Below are positions 19,578-28,931 of a DNA stretch of 32,188 bases, piece after piece. Origin of the DNA: Alphaproteobacteria bacterium (GTDB lineage Bacteria; Pseudomonadota; Alphaproteobacteria; Rhizobiales; Xanthobacteraceae); the NCBI GenBank assembly GCA_021325315.1, contig JAJPHK010000100.1:1-32188 (forward strand). Direction: 5' to 3'. The position numbers and the translations under genes are program-made. Position 1 is the stretch's first letter. Every line of letters starts with the position of its first letter. A model generated the notes under the pieces. That model made no database searches and was not told the DNA's origin. It worked only from the letters and a program-made list of their open reading frames with translations.

Positions 19578-19593
19578 GCGACGGAAGCGTCGC
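19578..19593 (-). promoter_or_regulatory. Hairpin in the accA leader
   Basis: GCGACG and CGTCGC form a perfect 6-bp stem with a 4-base loop, ending 12 bases upstream of the accA ATG where a ribosome-binding site would normally lie. It has no following T run, so it is not a canonical terminator. A translational-control hairpin is possible; chance in GC-rich DNA is also possible. Confidence 0.4.
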
Positions 19594-19673
19594 GGAGGGC
19601 GGAAACTGGCCGGGAGGATAGGTTAAAGTCAAGGTTTTCAAGAGAAATACCGCTTTCCGAACGATAAACCGGC

Positions 19674-20627
19674 TTAATCCTCGGCTAGCGGGTGCAGGTC
19701 TCGCACCATATTCTTCAGCCGCTCGTCAAGCACATGCGTGTAAATCTGAGTTGTGGAAACGTCGGCGTGCCCCAGGAGCGTCTGCACGACGCGCAGGTCC
19801 GCGCCATTTGCCAGAAGATGGCTCGCGAAAGCGTGCCGCAGAACATGCGGACTCATCTTTCGATGATCGATACCGGCCGCACGTGCGAGCGCCTTCAGTT
19901 CGCGCGCGACATGCTGGCGCGTCACATGGCCGCTCGCACCGAACGAAGGAAACAGCCAGCGTATATTACCGGCTTTCGACTCTGTGAGCAGTTTCAAATA
20001 ATCGCGCATCGTCTTGCGCGCGGCTTTGCCGAGGGGGACGAGCCGCTCCTTGTTGCCCTTGCCACGGACGGTGATCGTTTCGCCCTCGCCGCGCGCCGCG
20101 GAAGCCGGTAACGCGATCAATTCCGAGACGCGTAGACCCGAGGCGTACAAGACTTCGAGCAAACAAACGAGACGAAATGCGCGCAGCTTCTCCGTATGCG
20201 TGGTTTCTTTGGCCGCCGCCGCTTGATACGCGGCATCGAACAATCTTGCGACTTCCTCTACTGAAAGAATCTTCGGCAGCGGCCGTCCGCGACGCGGCCC
20301 TTCCAGCACCGCCGCCGGATCGTCGCTTCGCTTTCCCTCCGCGTACAAGAAGCGATGCAATTGGCGGATCGCCGACAACTTCCGCGCGGAGGAGCTGGCA
20401 GCCATGCCCCGTTTCGCGAGCGCAGCGAGATAGCTTCGTACGTCGTCGGTTGCTGCACTCGCAATACTGGAATGTCGCGTATTCAAAAACTCCGCGTAGT
20501 CGTCGAGATCGCGTCGATATGCATCGAGGGTGTTTGAGCTTGCGCCTCGCTCGGCAGCCAACATGTCGAGAAACAACCCGATGAGGCTTTCGTCTCGCCT
20601 CGCGCGGGCGTTTTGCCGGGCGCTCAC
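19674..20627 (-). CDS. xerD: Site-specific tyrosine recombinase XerD
   Basis: Recombinase that, with XerC, resolves chromosome dimers at dif. The 317-residue protein has the N-terminal SAM-like DNA-binding domain (about 12-100) and the full catalytic set: Arg166 (ASGLRVSEL), Lys190 (RGKGNKERLVPL), His261 and Arg264 (SPHVLRHAFASHLL), His287 (LLGHADVSTTQ) and nucleophile Tyr296 (IYTHV). The close match to the housekeeping sequence PRRGRPLPKILSVEEV and its place beside accA and aroK argue that this is the chromosomal XerD, not a mobile-element integrase. The GTG start (20627) overlaps the stop of the preceding small membrane protein gene by 4 bp. XerC is not in the window. Confidence 0.94.
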   Translation of the reverse strand: MSARQNARARRDESLIGLFLDMLAAERGASSNTLDAYRRDLDDYAEFLNTRHSSIASAATDDVRSYLAALAKRGMAASSSARKLSAIRQLHRFLYAEGKRSDDPAAVLEGPRRGRPLPKILSVEEVARLFDAAYQAAAAKETTHTEKLRAFRLVCLLEVLYASGLRVSELIALPASAARGEGETITVRGKGNKERLVPLGKAARKTMRDYLKLLTESKAGNIRWLFPSFGASGHVTRQHVARELKALARAAGIDHRKMSPHVLRHAFASHLLANGADLRVVQTLLGHADVSTTQIYTHVLDERLKNMVRDLHPLAED

Positions 20628-20767
20628 TTCCCAAGCCTTTCCTGCGGGATGGTGACCGTCATTTCACGCGGATGCGGCTCGACGAAATGCGCGAGCGCCC
20701 ATAAGCCCGCATAAATCACGGCGGCGATGATTCCGATGACCGCGAGAAATCGCATGAGACTCGGCAT
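20624..20767 (-). CDS. Small single-pass membrane protein coupled to xerD
   Basis: A 47-residue protein beginning MPSLMRFLAVIGIIAAVIYA, with one predicted membrane helix (about 5-27) and a polar tail ending TVTIPQERLGK that is probably exposed on one side of the membrane. The frame is open further upstream to 20905, but the extra residues have no signal-like or conserved character, so I use the ATG at 20767. Its TGA overlaps the xerD GTG (GTGA), so the two should be translated together. Small hypothetical membrane genes ahead of xerD occur in related Bradyrhizobium-type genomes as I recall. The function is unknown; no domain is recognised. Confidence 0.75.
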   Translation of the reverse strand: MPSLMRFLAVIGIIAAVIYAGLWALAHFVEPHPREMTVTIPQERLGK

Positions 20768-20895
20768 GGCAGTATCCGATTCGCATCGTGATTGCCGTGA
20801 GTGGTTACAGGTTTGGAGAACACTGGCAAGCCGCCGTTGCTCCAGACGCAGGTTGGTGTAGGTTCCGCGCCAATAGGCTTGCGAGACGAAAGAGA

Positions 20896-21498
20896 ATGGG
20901 CACACCTAAAAACGACCGGCGGCACGGCCCGATAGCCGAGCTGAAATCGGCCCTCGGGACACGCTCGATCGTGATCGTCGGCATGCCCGGATCGGGCAAG
21001 AGTTCGGTCGGGCGCAGGCTCGCCCACCGACTGGGCCTGAATTTTGTCGACACCGATTCCAAAATCGAGGAAGCGGCGAACGGCATGTCGATCGCCGATA
21101 TTTTCGCCAAGCACGGCGAGCCGGAATTTCGCGCGCTAGAAGCGCGGGTGATTGCCCGCCTCTTGGAGAGTGAGCCATCCGTGATTGCCACCGGCGGCGG
21201 CGCCTTCATGAACACCGATACGCGCCGCCGGGTCGGTGAGCGCGCAATTTCGATATGGCTTTCGGCCGAAATTCCGCTCTTGCTGGAGCGTGTGAAGCGG
21301 AAGCAAAACCGGCCCCTCCTGCGCAGCGACGATCCGGAAGGCGTATTGCGAAAGCTTCTGTCCGAACGCGAGGCGGATTACGCGCGCGCGGATATAACTG
21401 TCGTCTCGCGCGATATTCCCCATGAGGAAGTCGTCGATACGATCGTCGAAGCGCTCGCCGAACACCTCGACGCCGAGCCGGCCGAGACACGATCATGA
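20896..21498 (+). CDS. aroK: Shikimate kinase
   Basis: Phosphorylates shikimate at the 3-hydroxyl in the chorismate pathway for aromatic amino acids. The 200-residue product has Walker A GMPGSGKSS (29-37), the shikimate-binding DTDSKIEE (52-59), the GEPEFRALE segment (75-83) and the ATGGGAF loop (98-104), followed by the lid region with KRKQNRPLLRSDDPEG. An in-frame ATG at 20788 would add 36 residues unlike the family, so the start is placed at 20896, with AAAGAGA just ahead. The N-terminal extension of about 20 residues before the kinase core is normal in alphaproteobacteria. It is divergent from the xerD unit and overlaps aroB by 4 bp (ATGA), indicating coupled translation of two pathway steps. 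Confidence 0.96.
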   Translation: MGTPKNDRRHGPIAELKSALGTRSIVIVGMPGSGKSSVGRRLAHRLGLNFVDTDSKIEEAANGMSIADIFAKHGEPEFRALEARVIARLLESEPSVIATGGGAFMNTDTRRRVGERAISIWLSAEIPLLLERVKRKQNRPLLRSDDPEGVLRKLLSEREADYARADITVVSRDIPHEEVVDTIVEALAEHLDAEPAETRS

Positions 21499-22631
21499 AA
21501 GCGCCATCCGATATCGCGCCAACTGTAACGACCGTCCGCGTCGAGCTCGGCGCGCGCGCCTACGATATTGCAATCGGCGGAGGGTTGCTCGCGCAGGCGG
21601 GAAAGCGCATCGCCGGAATCAAACCAAAAGCGAAAGCCGCAATCGTGAGCGACGAAAATGTCGCGAAGCACTACCTGGAGCGCTGCGAGCGCTCGCTCGA
21701 GGACGCCGGGATAAAAACGAGTCGTATTGTTGTTCCGGCCGGTGAAGGTTCGAAGAGCTTTTCCATTTACGAGCAAGTCGTGAACTCTATTCTCGACGCG
21801 CGCATCGAGCGCAGCGATCTTGTGATTGCGCTCGGCGGCGGCGTAGTCGGCGACCTTGCCGGTTTCGCGGCGGCCACCGCGCTTCGCGGCGTCGGCCTTG
21901 TGCAGATTCCGACCTCGCTCTTGGCGCAAGTCGACTCCTCCATTGGCGGCAAGACCGGCATCGATACCCGCCACGGGAAAAACCTGGTAGGCGCTTTCCA
22001 TCAGCCTATTCTCGTGCTCGCCGACACCGATATTCTCGACACTCTTCCTCCGCGTGAATTCCGTTCCGGCTATGCCGAGATCGCGAAATACGGGCTCATC
22101 AACGATGAGCGTTTCTTCGGCTGGTTGGAGAAAAACTGGCAGGGCGTTTTCAAGGGCGGCGAGGAGCGTGTCCGTGCGGTTGCCACGAGTTGCCGCGCGA
22201 AAGCCGCGATTGTCGCGCGCGACGAGCGCGAGGCCGGCGAGCGCGCACTCCTCAACCTCGGACATACCTTCGCGCACGCGCTGGAGGCGGCGACCGGATA
22301 TTCCGAGCGCCTCTTGCACGGGGAAGCAGTCGCGATCGGCATCGTGCTCGCGTACCGGTTGTCGGCGAAGCTTGGGCTTTGCCCGCAAACGGATTGCGAC
22401 CGCGCCGCTGCGCACCTTAAGGCCGTTGGCCTGCCGACGAGGCTCACGGACGTAAAAGGCGGCTTGCCTGACAGCACAAAGCTTCTCAACCTCATGAGAA
22501 CGGACAAGAAGGTCGAACACGGCTCGCTCGTCTTCGTTCTCGCGCGCGGGATCGGCAAGGCCTTTGTCGCAAAAGGCGTTGAAATCGGGCCTGTTCGCGC
22601 CCTTCTCGACGAGGCGCGCCGCGATCCTTAA
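21495..22631 (+). CDS. aroB: 3-dehydroquinate synthase
   Basis: Converts DAHP to 3-dehydroquinate, the second step of the shikimate pathway, using NAD and a divalent metal. The 378-residue protein has the family landmarks VIALGGGVVGDLAGFAAATALRGV (nucleotide-binding), TSLLAQVDSSIGGKTGID (substrate-binding) and RALLNLGHTFAHALEAATGY, with metal-ligand histidines in the last and in LLHGEAVAIGI. Length is normal and no key segment is missing. The ATG lies within the aroK stop. The CorC-type gene follows 10 bp downstream on the same strand and may be in the same transcript, as is usual in Hyphomicrobiales. Confidence 0.97.
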   Translation: MKAPSDIAPTVTTVRVELGARAYDIAIGGGLLAQAGKRIAGIKPKAKAAIVSDENVAKHYLERCERSLEDAGIKTSRIVVPAGEGSKSFSIYEQVVNSILDARIERSDLVIALGGGVVGDLAGFAAATALRGVGLVQIPTSLLAQVDSSIGGKTGIDTRHGKNLVGAFHQPILVLADTDILDTLPPREFRSGYAEIAKYGLINDERFFGWLEKNWQGVFKGGEERVRAVATSCRAKAAIVARDEREAGERALLNLGHTFAHALEAATGYSERLLHGEAVAIGIVLAYRLSAKLGLCPQTDCDRAAAHLKAVGLPTRLTDVKGGLPDSTKLLNLMRTDKKVEHGSLVFVLARGIGKAFVAKGVEIGPVRALLDEARRDP

Positions 22632-22641
22632 ATTAGGGGCC

Positions 22642-23955
22642 ATGACCACCCCTGAAATTTTATCCTTGAGCGCAGTCCTGATCTGCCTCGTGGCTTCGTT
22701 CTTTTTCTCCGGCAGCGAAACGGCGCTGACAGCCTCTTCTCGCGCGCGCATGACCGCGCTCGAGAACGGCGGCGATAGACGCGCGAAAATCGTGAATGAG
22801 CTGATGGATAAGCGCGAGCAGCTCATTGGCGCGATTCTGCTCGGCAACAACGTTGCGAACATCGCCGCTTCCGCGCTCGCGACTGGAGTTATGCTGTCGT
22901 GGTTCGGGGAGGTGGGTGTTTTCTACGCAACCGCCGTGATGACCGTTGTGGTGGTCGTATTTTCGGAGGTGCTGCCGAAAACAATCGCGATCAACCATCC
23001 GGACCGTGTATCGCTCATTGTGGCGCATCCGATCTCGTTATTTGTGAAATTCCTGGGCCCTGTGACGCTCGCGATCGAAGCGGTCGTGAACGGAATTCTG
23101 CGCATTTTCCGCTTCAAGCTTGACGCGACGGAAAACGTACTCACCGGCCCGGAAGAACTGCGCGGCGCGGTGGACTTCCTGCACAGCGAAGGCGAAGTCG
23201 TAAAGGACGACCGCGACATGCTGGGCGGGCTGCTTGATCTGCGCGAGCTCGAAGTGTCCGATGTCATGATTCATCGCACCAAGATGGCGACGATCAACGC
23301 CGACGACCCGCCGGAGAAAATCGTAAGCGAAGTGCTCGCTTCCGCCTATACGCGGCTGCCGATCTGGCGCGAAACGCCCGAAAACATCGTCGGCGTGCTG
23401 CACGTCAAGGATTTGTTGCGCGAACTCAACGCGGTCGGCGGCGATGAAAGCAAGATCGACATCGACGCGATTGCGCTCGAACCGTGGTTTGTCCCGGACA
23501 CCACGACGCTCGCTGCGCAGCTTAAAGCCTTCCGCAAGCGCAAAACCCACTTCGCGCTCGTTGTCGACGAATACGGCGAGGTGATGGGTCTCGTGACGCT
23601 CGAAGACATCATCGAGGAAATCGTCGGCGACATTTCCGACGAGCACGATCTGCCGATGAGCGGCCTTCGTCCGCAGGCCGACGGTTCGGTGACAGTTGAC
23701 GGCGGCATGCCGATCCGCGATCTGAACCGCGCGATGGATTGGCAATTGCCCGACGAGGAGGCGACGACGATCGCGGGCCTTGTCATCCACGAGGCCCAGC
23801 AAATTCCCGAAGCGGGGCAAATCTTCACGTTTTATGGCTTCCGCTTTCAGGTCCTGCGCAAGAACCGCAATCGCATCACGGCAATGAAGATCACGCCGTT
23901 GAAGAAGCCAGTCATCCCCCCGGAAGAAGCGAAGTCCTCCGAGCGTGCCGCATAA
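22642..23955 (+). CDS. HlyC/CorC-family transporter: DUF21-CBS-CorC_HlyC membrane protein
   Basis: A 437-residue inner-membrane protein with a DUF21/CNNM membrane domain (about 1-185; it opens with ILSLSAVLICLVASFFFSGSETALTASSRARM), a pair of CBS domains (about 200-320, with ASAYTRLPIWRETPENIVGVLHVKDLL and KRKTHFALVVDEYGEVMGLVTLEDIIEEIVGDI), and a C-terminal CorC_HlyC domain (about 335-430). Relatives are linked to magnesium and cobalt efflux and were once called hemolysins; Mg2+ transport or its regulation is the likeliest job. The start at 22642 has GGGG just upstream; the frame open from 22564 is inside aroB. It follows aroB closely and its TAA abuts the stop of the convergent bolA. Confidence 0.93.
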   Translation: MTTPEILSLSAVLICLVASFFFSGSETALTASSRARMTALENGGDRRAKIVNELMDKREQLIGAILLGNNVANIAASALATGVMLSWFGEVGVFYATAVMTVVVVVFSEVLPKTIAINHPDRVSLIVAHPISLFVKFLGPVTLAIEAVVNGILRIFRFKLDATENVLTGPEELRGAVDFLHSEGEVVKDDRDMLGGLLDLRELEVSDVMIHRTKMATINADDPPEKIVSEVLASAYTRLPIWRETPENIVGVLHVKDLLRELNAVGGDESKIDIDAIALEPWFVPDTTTLAAQLKAFRKRKTHFALVVDEYGEVMGLVTLEDIIEEIVGDISDEHDLPMSGLRPQADGSVTVDGGMPIRDLNRAMDWQLPDEEATTIAGLVIHEAQQIPEAGQIFTFYGFRFQVLRKNRNRITAMKITPLKKPVIPPEEAKSSERAA

Positions 23956-24222
23956 CTATTCTCCCGGGGCGCGCGCTTCGATCGCGAGTGCGTGCAGGCC
24001 ATCGGCGATTTCCGAAGCCAGTAAATCGTTCACCATGCGATGCCGCTCGATCCGGCTTTTGCCGCGAAACGCATCTGCCGCGACCCGCACACGCACATGC
24101 GTGGTCTTCCCGGGGATATGACCCCTGTGGCCGACATGCTTGCCGCTTTCGTCGATCACCTCGATTTGTTCCGGTGACAGCGCGCGCGCAAGCGTTTCAC
24201 GAATTCGTTGGACGGTGTTCAT
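23956..24222 (-). CDS. bolA: BolA-family protein
   Basis: An 88-residue BolA-type protein, class II KH-like fold. It begins MNTVQRIRETLARALSPEQIE and has the conserved DESGKHVGHRG loop and the RIERHRMVNDLLASEI helix, with the invariant His of the family that helps bind a [2Fe-2S] cluster with a monothiol glutaredoxin. The C-terminal HALAIEARAPGE matches the usual end. BolA proteins act in iron-sulfur handling, stress and morphology. The CAGGTG eight bases before the ATG supports the start; upstream in-frame codons to 24444 are antisense to the J-domain gene. It is divergent from that gene (94 bp) and its stop abuts the CorC-type gene's stop. Confidence 0.93.
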   Translation of the reverse strand: MNTVQRIRETLARALSPEQIEVIDESGKHVGHRGHIPGKTTHVRVRVAADAFRGKSRIERHRMVNDLLASEIADGLHALAIEARAPGE

Positions 24223-24316
24223 AAATTCACCTGGCTTCCTATATTGTATGCGGCCCCCACTAGATTTGGACCGTCCACTTCCTTGTTTCGCCGTGACCGG
24301 GCATACATATCGAGCT

Positions 24317-24934
24317 ATGAAATTCGATTCACCCATTTTCGATAAGATCCGCGTCAAGCCGTCTAAGGACCGCTCGAAGAAATCCGACGCGCCGACTTGC
24401 GAGTGGCCGGGCTGCAAAAAGCCGGGCAGCCATCGCGCGCCCAAAGGGCGTGGCGCCGAGAAGCAATATTGGCACTACTGTCTCGAGCACGTCCGCGAAT
24501 ACAATCACAAATATAATTATTTCGAGGGCATGAGTAATGAGGACATCGCTTCCCACCAGAAGGATGCCCTCACCGGCCACCGGCCGACCTGGAAGATGAA
24601 CCAGCGAACTGCCCGTTCCGCCGAGGAGCGCCGGACCGATGGCTCCCCCATGTCCGGGCGGCCTTCCTGGGCGGACCCCTTTAATCTTTTTGCCGAGCAA
24701 GCGGCCCGCGCATCCGGTGCGGCAGAACAGCGTACCGTCCGGAACGTCGAGCGAAAGGCTCTGGGCACTTTGGGGCTTGAAGTCACAGCCACCAGTGCCG
24801 AAATAAAGGCCAGATTCAAAGAGTTGGTGAAGCGGCACCACCCTGACTTGAATCAAGGCGATAAATCTACCGAGGATATTCTTCGGGAGATCATTCAGGC
24901 CTATAACTACCTTAAGAGCGCCGGCTTCTGTTAG
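24317..24934 (+). CDS. Atypical J-domain protein with N-terminal cysteine cluster
   Basis: A 205-residue protein with a C-terminal J domain (about 146-203) ending a low-complexity linker. The HPD tripeptide is at residues 175-177 ([13 protein letters not shown]), so it should stimulate an Hsp70 ATPase. The N-terminus has Cys28, Cys33, Cys55 and His58 (CEWPGC...HYCLEH), plausible ligands of a small zinc site, with FEGMSNEDI following. It lacks the G/F-rich and zinc-finger regions of DnaJ itself. The gene precedes cobS by 68 bp, an order recurring in alphaproteobacteria, but a direct role in cobalamin synthesis is not shown. The ATG at 24317 has only a weak GAG upstream. Confidence 0.85.
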   Translation: MKFDSPIFDKIRVKPSKDRSKKSDAPTCEWPGCKKPGSHRAPKGRGAEKQYWHYCLEHVREYNHKYNYFEGMSNEDIASHQKDALTGHRPTWKMNQRTARSAEERRTDGSPMSGRPSWADPFNLFAEQAARASGAAEQRTVRNVERKALGTLGLEVTATSAEIKARFKELVKRHHPDLNQGDKSTEDILREIIQAYNYLKSAGFC

Positions 24935-25002
24935 ATTACCAGCTCACTGCTTCGGCCACAGCTCCCAAAGGCCCCAACCGCTTCGCCGCGGAAGAGGAAT
25001 TC

Positions 25003-25986
25003 ATGAACGCCCTCGATACGCTTGCCCCCGTCCCCGACATGAAAGTGTCGGTCCGCCAAGTTTTTGGCATTGATGTCGACCTGGAGGTGCCCGCTTTTTC
25101 GGAAACGGACCCGCATGTGCCGGATACCGACCCGGACTACGTGTTCGACAAGGACACGACTCTCGCCATTCTTGCAGGCTTTGCCCACAACCGGCGTGTG
25201 ATGATCTCGGGCTATCACGGCACGGGCAAATCGACCCATGTCGAGCAGGTGGCTTCGCGCCTGAACTGGCCTTGCGTGCGCGTCAACCTCGATAGCCATA
25301 TCAGCCGTATCGACCTCGTCGGCAAGGATGCGATCGTCCTCAAGGACGGTCAGCAGGTCACGGAATTCCGTGACGGCATCCTGCCTTGGGCATTGCAGCA
25401 CAATGTCGCACTCTGTTTCGACGAATATGACGCCGGCCGCCCCGACGTCATGTTCGTGATCCAGCGCGTCCTGGAAATCTCCGGCAAGCTCACCCTCCTC
25501 GACCAGAACAAAGTCATTCGTCCGCACCCGGCCTTCCGGCTGTTTGCGACTGCGAACACGATCGGCCTTGGCGACACCACCGGGCTCTATCACGGTACCC
25601 AGCAGATCAATCAGGGCCAGATGGACCGCTGGTCGATCGTAACGACGCTGAACTATCTGCCACACGACAAGGAAGTCGAGATCGTCAGCGCCAAAGTGCA
25701 TCAATATCGCTCGCCCGAAGGCCACGAGACGATTTCCAAGATGGTGCGCGTCGCCGATCTCACGCGGCAGGCCTTCATCAACGGCGACATTTCGACCGTG
25801 ATGAGCCCGCGCACCGTAATCACCTGGGCGGAAAACACCGAAATCTTCGGCGATATCGGCCTCGCTTTCCGGCTCACCTTCCTGAACAAGTGCGACGAAC
25901 TCGAACGTTCGATCGTCGCGGAATTCTTCCAGCGCTGCTTCGGCCGCGATCTGCCCGAGTCGGCGGTGAACGTCGCGCTCGGCTGA
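25003..25986 (+). CDS. cobS: Cobaltochelatase subunit CobS
   Basis: AAA+ subunit of the aerobic cobaltochelatase CobNST that inserts Co2+ into hydrogenobyrinate a,c-diamide in cobalamin synthesis. The 327 residues start with the CobS-specific domain ([20 protein letters not shown], 15-34) and continue with Walker [10 protein letters not shown] (70-78), the Walker B-like [15 protein letters not shown], and sensor region [39 protein letters not shown] ahead of the ATG is a good ribosome-binding site. cobT follows after a single base, so the two subunits are made together. The large subunit gene, cobN, is not in this window, which is usual in alphaproteobacteria. Confidence 0.97.
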   Translation: MNALDTLAPVPDMKVSVRQVFGIDVDLEVPAFSETDPHVPDTDPDYVFDKDTTLAILAGFAHNRRVMISGYHGTGKSTHVEQVASRLNWPCVRVNLDSHISRIDLVGKDAIVLKDGQQVTEFRDGILPWALQHNVALCFDEYDAGRPDVMFVIQRVLEISGKLTLLDQNKVIRPHPAFRLFATANTIGLGDTTGLYHGTQQINQGQMDRWSIVTTLNYLPHDKEVEIVSAKVHQYRSPEGHETISKMVRVADLTRQAFINGDISTVMSPRTVITWAENTEIFGDIGLAFRLTFLNKCDELERSIVAEFFQRCFGRDLPESAVNVALG

Positions 25987-25987
25987 G

Positions 25988-27880
25988 ATGTCGATCCCGA
26001 ACACAGGCAAAAGCAAAAGCGCGGAATCGCCGGCGGAGCCTTTCAAGCGGGCGGTGACGAGTTGCCTGCGCGCGATCGCCGGCAAGAACGAAATCGAGGT
26101 CGTCTATTCGAACGAGCGCCCTCTCGTGACGCCGCTGCGCGTGCGGCTGCCGGAGCCCGCGCGCCGCATGAGCAAGGCCGACGCGGCGATCCTGCGCGGA
26201 CAGGCGGACTCTGCGGCGCTCAAGCTCGCTTGCCATAACCCTGCGCTTCACAAACGCATGCTGCCACAGGGCGACACCGCGCGCGCTGTCTTCGAAGCGA
26301 TCGAGCAGGCGCGCGTGGAATCGATCGGCTCCCGCCGGATGAGCGGCGTCGCCGCGAATCTTTCGGCGATGATCGAGAACCGCTACCAGAATACGAATTT
26401 CGACCAGATTCGGGACCGTTCCGAGGCTCCGATCGAGGAGGCGCTTGCGCTTCTCGTGCGTCATCGTCTCACCGGCATCGAGCCGCCCACCGGCGCGAAA
26501 AAGCTTGTAGGGGTCTGGCGCGAATTCATCGAAAAGCGGGGCGATCGCGAATTGAACCTGCTGTCGCAGCGGATCGATGACCAGCGCGCCTTCGGCGAGA
26601 TTGTGCACGATCTTCTGTCATCGCTAGAGATGGGCGACCAGCGGCTTGCCGACCGCAACGAAGAAGATTCCGAGGACGAGGATCAGGGCGAGGATCAGGC
26701 CGCCGACGAAGGCGATGCTGACGAGAACGAAGGCGCGGAAAACGCCGCCGCCGAGGATGCGAAGCTTGCCGCCGACGATCTCGGCGAGGAAGAAAGCGAA
26801 AGCGACGAAGCGCCCTCCGCCGACAAGCCCGAAGACTCCGACGCAAGCGATTCCACCGAGCCTGGCGAGCCGTGGCATCCGCGCCATCCGCTCTCGAACG
26901 AGCCCCGCGGGCCCGATTATCGCGCGTTCACCAACCGTTTCGATGAAACCATCGGCGCGGAAGAACTTTGCGATCCCGAGGAGCTTTCGCGGCTTCGTTC
27001 CTATCTCGACAAGCAGTTGAGCAATTTGCAGGGCGTCGTCGCCCGGCTCGCGAACCGCCTGCAGCGGCGGCTCCTGGCGCAGCAGAACCGCGCTTGGGAA
27101 TTCGATATGGAAGAAGGCATCCTCGATTCCGCGCGCCTGCCGCGGGTGATCATCGATCCGTTCCAGCCCCTTTCCTTCAAACGAGAACGCGACACCGAGT
27201 TCCGCGACACGGTGGTGACGCTTCTGCTCGACAATTCCGGCTCGATGCGCGGGCGTCCGATCACGGTCGCCGCCACATGCGCCGATATTCTCGCGCGCAC
27301 GCTGGAACGCTGCGGCGTGAAGGTCGAAATTCTCGGCTTCACGACGCGCGCCTGGAAGGGCGGGCAGTCGCGCGAAGCATGGCTGGCTGCGAACAAGCCG
27401 ATAAACCCCGGCCGCCTTAACGACCTGCGTCACATCATCTACAAAGCCGCCGACGCGCCCTGGCGTCGCGCACGCAAGAATCTGGGCCTGATGATGCGCG
27501 AAGGGCTCCTGAAGGAGAACATCGACGGCGAAGCGCTAGATTGGGCGCACAAGCGCCTCCTGGCGCGGCCCGAGAGCCGGAAGATCCTGATGATGATCTC
27601 GGACGGCGCGCCGGTCGACGACTCCACGCTTTCGGTCAATCCGGGCAATTATCTCGAGCGGCACCTCCGCTTCATCATCAGCGAGATCGAAAATCGCTCT
27701 CCGGTCGAATTGATTGCGATCGGCATCGGCCACGACGTCACGCGTTACTATCGCCGCGCGGTCACGATCGTCGATGCCGAAGAACTCGGCGGCGCGATGA
27801 CCGAGAAGCTCGCCGAGCTTTTCGACGAGAAAGCGCTGCCCGCGCCGCGCGGACGCGTCGCACGGAGACGCGTGGCGTGA
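25988..27880 (+). CDS. cobT: Cobaltochelatase subunit CobT
   Basis: Partner of CobS in the cobaltochelatase AAA+ ring. The 630 residues comprise an N-terminal CobT domain (about 10-215), a very acidic Asp/Glu-rich linker (about 224-293, e.g. [19 protein letters not shown]), a helical segment, and a C-terminal von Willebrand A domain whose metal-ion site DNSGS is at residues 415-419 and whose closing strand is [15 protein letters not shown]. This is the typical CobT layout and length. The gene starts one base after the cobS stop, and its TGA overlaps the GTG of the phytase-like gene, so the three are probably co-translated. The acidic linker is expected in the family and is not a sign of decay. 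Confidence 0.97.
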   Translation: MSIPNTGKSKSAESPAEPFKRAVTSCLRAIAGKNEIEVVYSNERPLVTPLRVRLPEPARRMSKADAAILRGQADSAALKLACHNPALHKRMLPQGDTARAVFEAIEQARVESIGSRRMSGVAANLSAMIENRYQNTNFDQIRDRSEAPIEEALALLVRHRLTGIEPPTGAKKLVGVWREFIEKRGDRELNLLSQRIDDQRAFGEIVHDLLSSLEMGDQRLADRNEEDSEDEDQGEDQAADEGDADENEGAENAAAEDAKLAADDLGEEESESDEAPSADKPEDSDASDSTEPGEPWHPRHPLSNEPRGPDYRAFTNRFDETIGAEELCDPEELSRLRSYLDKQLSNLQGVVARLANRLQRRLLAQQNRAWEFDMEEGILDSARLPRVIIDPFQPLSFKRERDTEFRDTVVTLLLDNSGSMRGRPITVAATCADILARTLERCGVKVEILGFTTRAWKGGQSREAWLAANKPINPGRLNDLRHIIYKAADAPWRRARKNLGLMMREGLLKENIDGEALDWAHKRLLARPESRKILMMISDGAPVDDSTLSVNPGNYLERHLRFIISEIENRSPVELIAIGIGHDVTRYYRRAVTIVDAEELGGAMTEKLAELFDEKALPAPRGRVARRRVA

Positions 27881-28926
27881 GCGTTTTATCGCGGCTCTCT
27901 TTTTTTGCCCGGAATCCGGAACGGAACTGGCCGTATGTCGCGCTCTTGTGTCTGATCGCGTTTCCTTCGCTCGCGCAATTGCCGCCGAAGGAAGATGAAC
28001 TCGCGGTCAAATTTGAAATTCATGCGTCGCCCATCGAAAGCTTCGACTTGCGCGATCCGCAACGGCGCGAATTCGGCCCGCTCGTTTTTCGCGGCGGCAT
28101 CGAACTGAGCTCCCACCAATCGGGATTCGGCGGCCTGTCCGCCATTCGCCTGTTCGACGGCGGCACGCGTTTTGTCATCGTGAGCGATCGCGGACGCTGG
28201 CTGCGCGGTAATATAGGCTACGACGGCATCCGCCCCGTCAGGATTTCTGACGCCGAGATGGCGCCGATGCTCGCCGAGGACGGCAAGCCGCTCGCCCTCA
28301 AGGGCTGGTTCGATACCGAGTCGCTCGCCGACGACGGCGGAATTTTTTACGTCGGCATCGAGCGCGTGAACCAGATCGTGCGCTTCGACTACGGCAAGGA
28401 CGGCTTCGCGGCGCGCGCGGCGCCGATCGAGTTCCCGCCGGAGATCAAAAAGCTTCCGTTCAATAAAGGCCTCGAGGCGATGACTTTCGTGCCTCGCAAT
28501 CTTCCCCTCGGCGGCACGTTGATCGCGATGTCCGAGCGCGGATTGGACGACGCCGGCAACATCCGGGGCTTTCTGATCGGCGGCCCTTCGCCCGGGTTGT
28601 TCGGGGTCGTGCGCATCGGCGACTTCGACATCACCGACGCCGCCGTGACGCCGAGCGGCGACCTGCTCATCCTGGAGCGCAGCTTTTCGCTGTTGCGCGG
28701 CGCGGGCATGCGCATCCGGCGCGTGCCGCTAAAGCAGGTCAGGCGGGGAGCGGTGATTAAGGGCGAAACGCTTTTCGAGGCCGACCACAACTACAATATC
28801 GATAATATGGAAGGATTGGCGGTGCACCGCGCCGCGAACGGCGATGTCGTACTGACGCTGATTTCGGACGACAACTTCAACCCGCTGCAGCGGGCGCTGT
28901 TATTGCAATTTACGCTGACGCGTTAG
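27877..28926 (+). CDS. Exported phytase-like (esterase-like) domain protein
   Basis: A 349-residue predicted periplasmic protein. The hydrophobic N-terminus [18 protein letters not shown] (about 17-34) is a signal peptide. The rest looks like a beta-propeller of the phytase-like family (COG4246-type, pfam Phytase-like): [73 protein letters not shown] and [14 protein letters not shown] are the repeated D/E-G-L-S/M-like segments of that group. Substrate is unknown; the phytase label describes fold, not activity. The GTG start overlaps the cobT TGA (GTGA). It converges on rpmB with 5 bp between stops. Confidence 0.82.
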   Translation: MSVLSRLSFFARNPERNWPYVALLCLIAFPSLAQLPPKEDELAVKFEIHASPIESFDLRDPQRREFGPLVFRGGIELSSHQSGFGGLSAIRLFDGGTRFVIVSDRGRWLRGNIGYDGIRPVRISDAEMAPMLAEDGKPLALKGWFDTESLADDGGIFYVGIERVNQIVRFDYGKDGFAARAAPIEFPPEIKKLPFNKGLEAMTFVPRNLPLGGTLIAMSERGLDDAGNIRGFLIGGPSPGLFGVVRIGDFDITDAAVTPSGDLLILERSFSLLRGAGMRIRRVPLKQVRRGAVIKGETLFEADHNYNIDNMEGLAVHRAANGDVVLTLISDDNFNPLQRALLLQFTLTR

Positions 28927-28931
28927 CGCGA

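Noticed and set aside
19674-20627. Tyrosine recombinase considered as the integrase that inserted the secA-flanking cassette
   Set aside because: Its sequence and its neighbours (accA, aroK) mark it as housekeeping XerD, about 5.5 kb from the cassette.
24931-26085. 384-codon minus-strand frame across cobS
   Set aside because: Antisense shadow of cobS, with no family resemblance.
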